A stretch of DNA of 8,118 nt from an uncultured Veillonella sp. (GTDB taxonomy: Bacteria > Bacillota > Negativicutes > Veillonellales > Veillonellaceae): positions 1 to 8,118 of the forward strand of contig CAKPSA010000057.1 of the NCBI GenBank assembly GCA_934183145.1. Direction: 5' to 3'. The position numbers were made by a program, and so were the translations under genes. Below the pieces are notes generated by a model, which was not told the DNA's origin, ran no database searches, and was given only the letters and a program-made list of their open reading frames with translations. Position 1 is the stretch's first letter. Each line of letters starts with the position of its first letter. Of this stretch, positions 5,698 through 8,118 are shown piece by piece.

Positions 5698-7732
5698 GGT
5701 CAACCTCCCGAGCTTGGAACCATTGTGTTACATACATCATGAAACGTACAGCAATGATAAGAAGCAAACCTAAGAGAGCACCCATTAACAAACCATCATA
5801 TCCACGCATAATAGACATGAATACAGGAGTTCTAATATGACAGAATGTTTCAACCATAGAAGCTATACCGATAACACCTGCTATAGTCAATAAGAAATGG
5901 ATCACTGTAGGCCATTTACGTAAGAATGCAAAAGTAGCCAACATTAATGCTGGGTGACCAATAATGAACTCTTTTTCTCTAGGTCTTGCATACATTGTAT
6001 TTTCAAGGAAACGACGAAGCATAAGTTCAAATCCTGGTACAGGAACACCTGCTGTATGACCACTACGGCCAACAAATACCCATGCCACGCCACCAAGAGC
6101 AGCCATTACAAAGAATACGTAAAATTTAACATCCATTGTTAAGAATTCGACTACAAATTTCTTTGCTTCTTCTTTAGAGTTAATCATACGACCTTTCCAC
6201 AAAGGGAAACGTTGTAAGTACGCGATGATCACCAATACAATTGGAAGTACAAATGTTAACTTAACACCTCTAAAGATAGCAAATTCCATAAAGAATTTCG
6301 TATTTCCTAGTAAAGATGCAATATACATACCGCCAATAGCTGCAAATAATGCAGCAATTACGAGATAAAGAACTGCTAATACGGTAGACTTAACAGCCCC
6401 TAATGGGCGTGCTCCATCGTATCGACGCCATTCTTCCATCAAGCGAATCATAGCCCCTACAGGAGCCATAATAGCACTAGATAAAGCCCAGATTTGAGTA
6501 ATCAATGTACCACTTGTAATGATAAATAACACTACAGATACAAGAGATATGCCAAAGAATGCAACCAATTGTGTATGTTTACGCATTGGAACTAACATTT
6601 GACCAACATAAACGAACAGTGCAATAGCACCAATCATTGTAATCACTACTAATAAAGGATTTGGCGTATAAGGAGGATAAATATCAGCAGGACCGAATTC
6701 ATAACCTTTAGTAGATAATTTTTCAGTGGTCATCCCAATATAGTTAATAGTTGTTTGTAATACCGTTTCATTATTTACACCTGTTTCATACATAGGGAAT
6801 AAGTTAAAACGAATATTACGTTCAATATCACTAATATAGAAGCGTTGAGCTGCTTCTTCTGGCGTGATTTTCTTTAATTCATCCTTAGCAATTGTATATA
6901 CACGGCCCACACTATAATTATCTTTAGCCGCCATTTCCAAGAAACCTTGTTGTGGCTCATATTGAAGTTGGTTAACAGCTTCAATGCCAACAAGAGGAAT
7001 ATGATTTTTATGTAATAGTTCTAATGTTTCATCTGTTAAGTTAGGAGCACCCAAAGCCTCTTTACCAGCAAAAATCATACCTGTTACATGTGGAATTCCT
7101 TCAAGACGCTTAAATACATATTGAAGATCATCAGATGTTACATTTCTATAATTTGTAGGACGAACAATGACATTAAATCCACGATTAGCAACTTCTTGAG
7201 CTTGTAGCTTGGAAATACCAAGATTCATTTTTAGATAGCTATCTGCAGTAGCACCATATAACTCAAGGACTGGACCAATACTAGTATTAAGCTCTTTAAC
7301 TTTATCTTTACCAATACGATGATACAAGTCTTCGCGAATTTCTTTATAATAGCCTTCTTTACCTGAAATTAATGCTACATAAGTTGCACCATGTTTAACG
7401 GATGCTCCATTAACACGAACCGCATCCATTTCTTCAGAGCTTAGCACCTTAACTTGACCTGCATCTTTAGCTTTTTCTAAGGTGCGATCATAAATAGCAA
7501 ATGCTGTTACACCTGCATTACGAAGTGCATCAAAAGCCTCTTGTTGACTACGCTTTTCAAAGGCATTAGCTCTTAGAACAGCATCATAATCTACAATATT
7601 TTCAATGTGATTTTGAGATTTTTCAATCTGATGGCGTTCAAATACTAAATATAAAGAGGATACAAGTCCCACGATAATACAGAGTATTAGAATCCAAGAG
7701 TACTTACTTTTTTGTGTATTCCGATGATTCAC
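5690..7732 (-). CDS. DUF5693 family polytopic membrane protein
   Basis: The molecular function of this family is not known to me. The 680-aa protein has a short basic N-terminus, a membrane anchor at about 12-31, a large extracytoplasmic domain at about 32-350, and a C-terminal half with roughly nine further hydrophobic segments from about 357 to 668. The soluble domain has repeated alpha/beta-like strands such as VTAFAIYD, FNVIVRP, VTGMIFAG and IPLVGIE that could be a TIM-barrel-like fold; this is a guess. A conserved polar block between membrane segments, with GVPVPGFELMLRRFLE followed by ARPREKEFIIGHP at about 582-594, is the best family signature and a candidate functional site. The GTG start at 7732 is supported by AGAAAGGA 6 nt upstream. 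The tight overlap with csaB suggests a role in making, flipping or delivering the pyruvylated polymer, by analogy with CsaA next to CsaB in bacilli. Confidence 0.85.
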   Translation of the reverse strand: MNHRNTQKSKYSWILILCIIVGLVSSLYLVFERHQIEKSQNHIENIVDYDAVLRANAFEKRSQQEAFDALRNAGVTAFAIYDRTLEKAKDAGQVKVLSSEEMDAVRVNGASVKHGATYVALISGKEGYYKEIREDLYHRIGKDKVKELNTSIGPVLELYGATADSYLKMNLGISKLQAQEVANRGFNVIVRPTNYRNVTSDDLQYVFKRLEGIPHVTGMIFAGKEALGAPNLTDETLELLHKNHIPLVGIEAVNQLQYEPQQGFLEMAAKDNYSVGRVYTIAKDELKKITPEEAAQRFYISDIERNIRFNLFPMYETGVNNETVLQTTINYIGMTTEKLSTKGYEFGPADIYPPYTPNPLLVVITMIGAIALFVYVGQMLVPMRKHTQLVAFFGISLVSVVLFIITSGTLITQIWALSSAIMAPVGAMIRLMEEWRRYDGARPLGAVKSTVLAVLYLVIAALFAAIGGMYIASLLGNTKFFMEFAIFRGVKLTFVLPIVLVIIAYLQRFPLWKGRMINSKEEAKKFVVEFLTMDVKFYVFFVMAALGGVAWVFVGRSGHTAGVPVPGFELMLRRFLENTMYARPREKEFIIGHPALMLATFAFLRKWPTVIHFLLTIAGVIGIASMVETFCHIRTPVFMSIMRGYDGLLMGALLGLLLIIAVRFMMYVTQWFQAREVDHE
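5704..5709 (-). promoter_or_regulatory. Ribosome-binding site deciding the csaB start
   Basis: The minus strand reads GGGAGG inside the end of the DUF5693 gene, 6 nt before the ATG at 5697. The in-frame TTG at 5703-5701 follows it with no spacer and cannot be the start, giving 366 rather than 368 residues. Confidence 0.8.
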
Positions 7733-7738
7733 GATAAG

Positions 7739-7746
7739 TCCTTTCT
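7739..7746 (-). promoter_or_regulatory. Ribosome-binding site for the GTG start of the DUF5693 gene
   Basis: The minus strand reads AGAAAGGA, overlapping the stop of the upstream gene and lying 6 nt before the GTG at 7732. The good sequence and spacing support this non-ATG start, and the encoded N-terminus leads naturally into a membrane anchor. Confidence 0.75.
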
Positions 7747-8118
7747 AGTTAAGTACAGGTTTAACTTTGATGTGAATTTCACCATTATCAACAGTTAAGC
7801 TTTCAGCTTTCACAGGAATTGGGAAGTTATTAAAGTTATAAATTTCTGTAGCCTCTAATACATTAGATGTCAAACCTGGGATAGTAGCACCATTAATGGT
7901 GAACTTTTTAGGTGCGAATAGTAAAGTATTATCCTTTAATTCTAAGTTGCCATCTAATTTAACAGAACCTTTAAATACCATACCAACATTCATGTTACCA
8001 GTTAAGCTAATGTTATCTTTAGTAATGTTTACTTTTACATTTTGAATTTCACTACCAGCTTGAGTACTTAAGAATTTTGCTAAATCTTCGTTGGTAACTG
8101 TACCCTCAATACTAGAGC
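7745..8118 (-). CDS. DUF2993/LmeA-like phospholipid-binding protein, C-terminal part (cut by window edge)
   Basis: The reading frame stays open from the TAG at 7747-7745 to the end of the window, giving about 124 residues, so the gene starts outside. An internal ATG at 7993 is not the real start: the 41 codons before it continue the same domain, with ITNE-like TVTNEDLAKFL, then NVKVNITKDNISLTGNM. The pattern of alternating beta strands (VKVNI, ISLTGNM, SVKLDGNLEL, LLFAPKKFTINGATIPG) and the final short strands match the DUF2993 family as I recognise it. Members are secreted or lipoproteins; mycobacterial LmeA binds phospholipids in the periplasm. The signal peptide, if any, is outside the window. 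The gene ends 12 nt before the DUF5693 start, so the two are probably co-transcribed. A role in lipid handling at the envelope is inferred. Confidence 0.72.
   Translation of the reverse strand, partial: SSIEGTVTNEDLAKFLSTQAGSEIQNVKVNITKDNISLTGNMNVGMVFKGSVKLDGNLELKDNTLLFAPKKFTINGATIPGLTSNVLEATEIYNFNNFPIPVKAESLTVDNGEIHIKVKPVLN

Noticed and set aside
7745..7993. A complete 82-residue gene starting at the ATG at 7993
   Set aside because: The same frame is open to the window edge and the upstream codons continue the beta-strand pattern of the same domain, so this ATG is internal.

Overview
The window reads as one dense block of bacterial chromosome with every gene on the minus strand, so transcription runs from high to low coordinates. 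The AT-leaning base composition, Firmicutes-like proteins and strong Shine-Dalgarno sites fit a low-GC Firmicute. The gene set adds a diderm flavour: an EnvC-type M23 protein with FtsEX, a DUF2993/LmeA-like protein, and CsaB. My best guess is the Negativicutes, probably Veillonella or a close relative. That assignment is an inference from gene content and sequence feel, not from a database match.

Layout in order of transcription: (1) 8118-7745, the 3' part of a DUF2993/LmeA-like lipid-binding protein cut by the window edge. (2) 7732-5690, a large DUF5693 membrane protein. (3) 5697-4597, csaB, a polysaccharide pyruvyl transferase. (4) 4563-3727 and 3727-2795, transketolase split into N-terminal and C-terminal subunits. 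(5) 2780-2094 ftsE and 2104-1217 ftsX. (6) 1211-12, a secreted coiled-coil M23 metallopeptidase of the EnvC/CwlO functional type. Gaps between genes are at most 33 bp and several genes overlap. No terminator or convincing promoter is visible, so the whole window may be one transcription unit whose promoter lies beyond position 8118.

The genes form three functional groups. LmeA-like, DUF5693 and CsaB look like an envelope glycopolymer or lipid module. The transketolase pair is central pentose-phosphate metabolism. FtsE, FtsX and the M23 protein make a complete division-associated peptidoglycan hydrolysis machine: an ATPase, a transmembrane transducer and an extracytoplasmic hydrolase. The M23 domain keeps all the residues expected of an active zinc peptidase, unlike the degenerate domain of E. 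coli EnvC.

Three genes have an upstream in-frame start that sits inside or too close to the ribosome-binding site. I moved these starts inward (csaB to 5697, ftsX to 2104, the M23 gene to 1211). There are no RNA genes, mobile elements, CRISPR arrays or gene-free stretches over 300 bp. I found no clear undescribed system. The most interesting leads are the DUF5693-CsaB pair in a probable diderm and the catalytically intact EnvC-like protein coupled to FtsEX.
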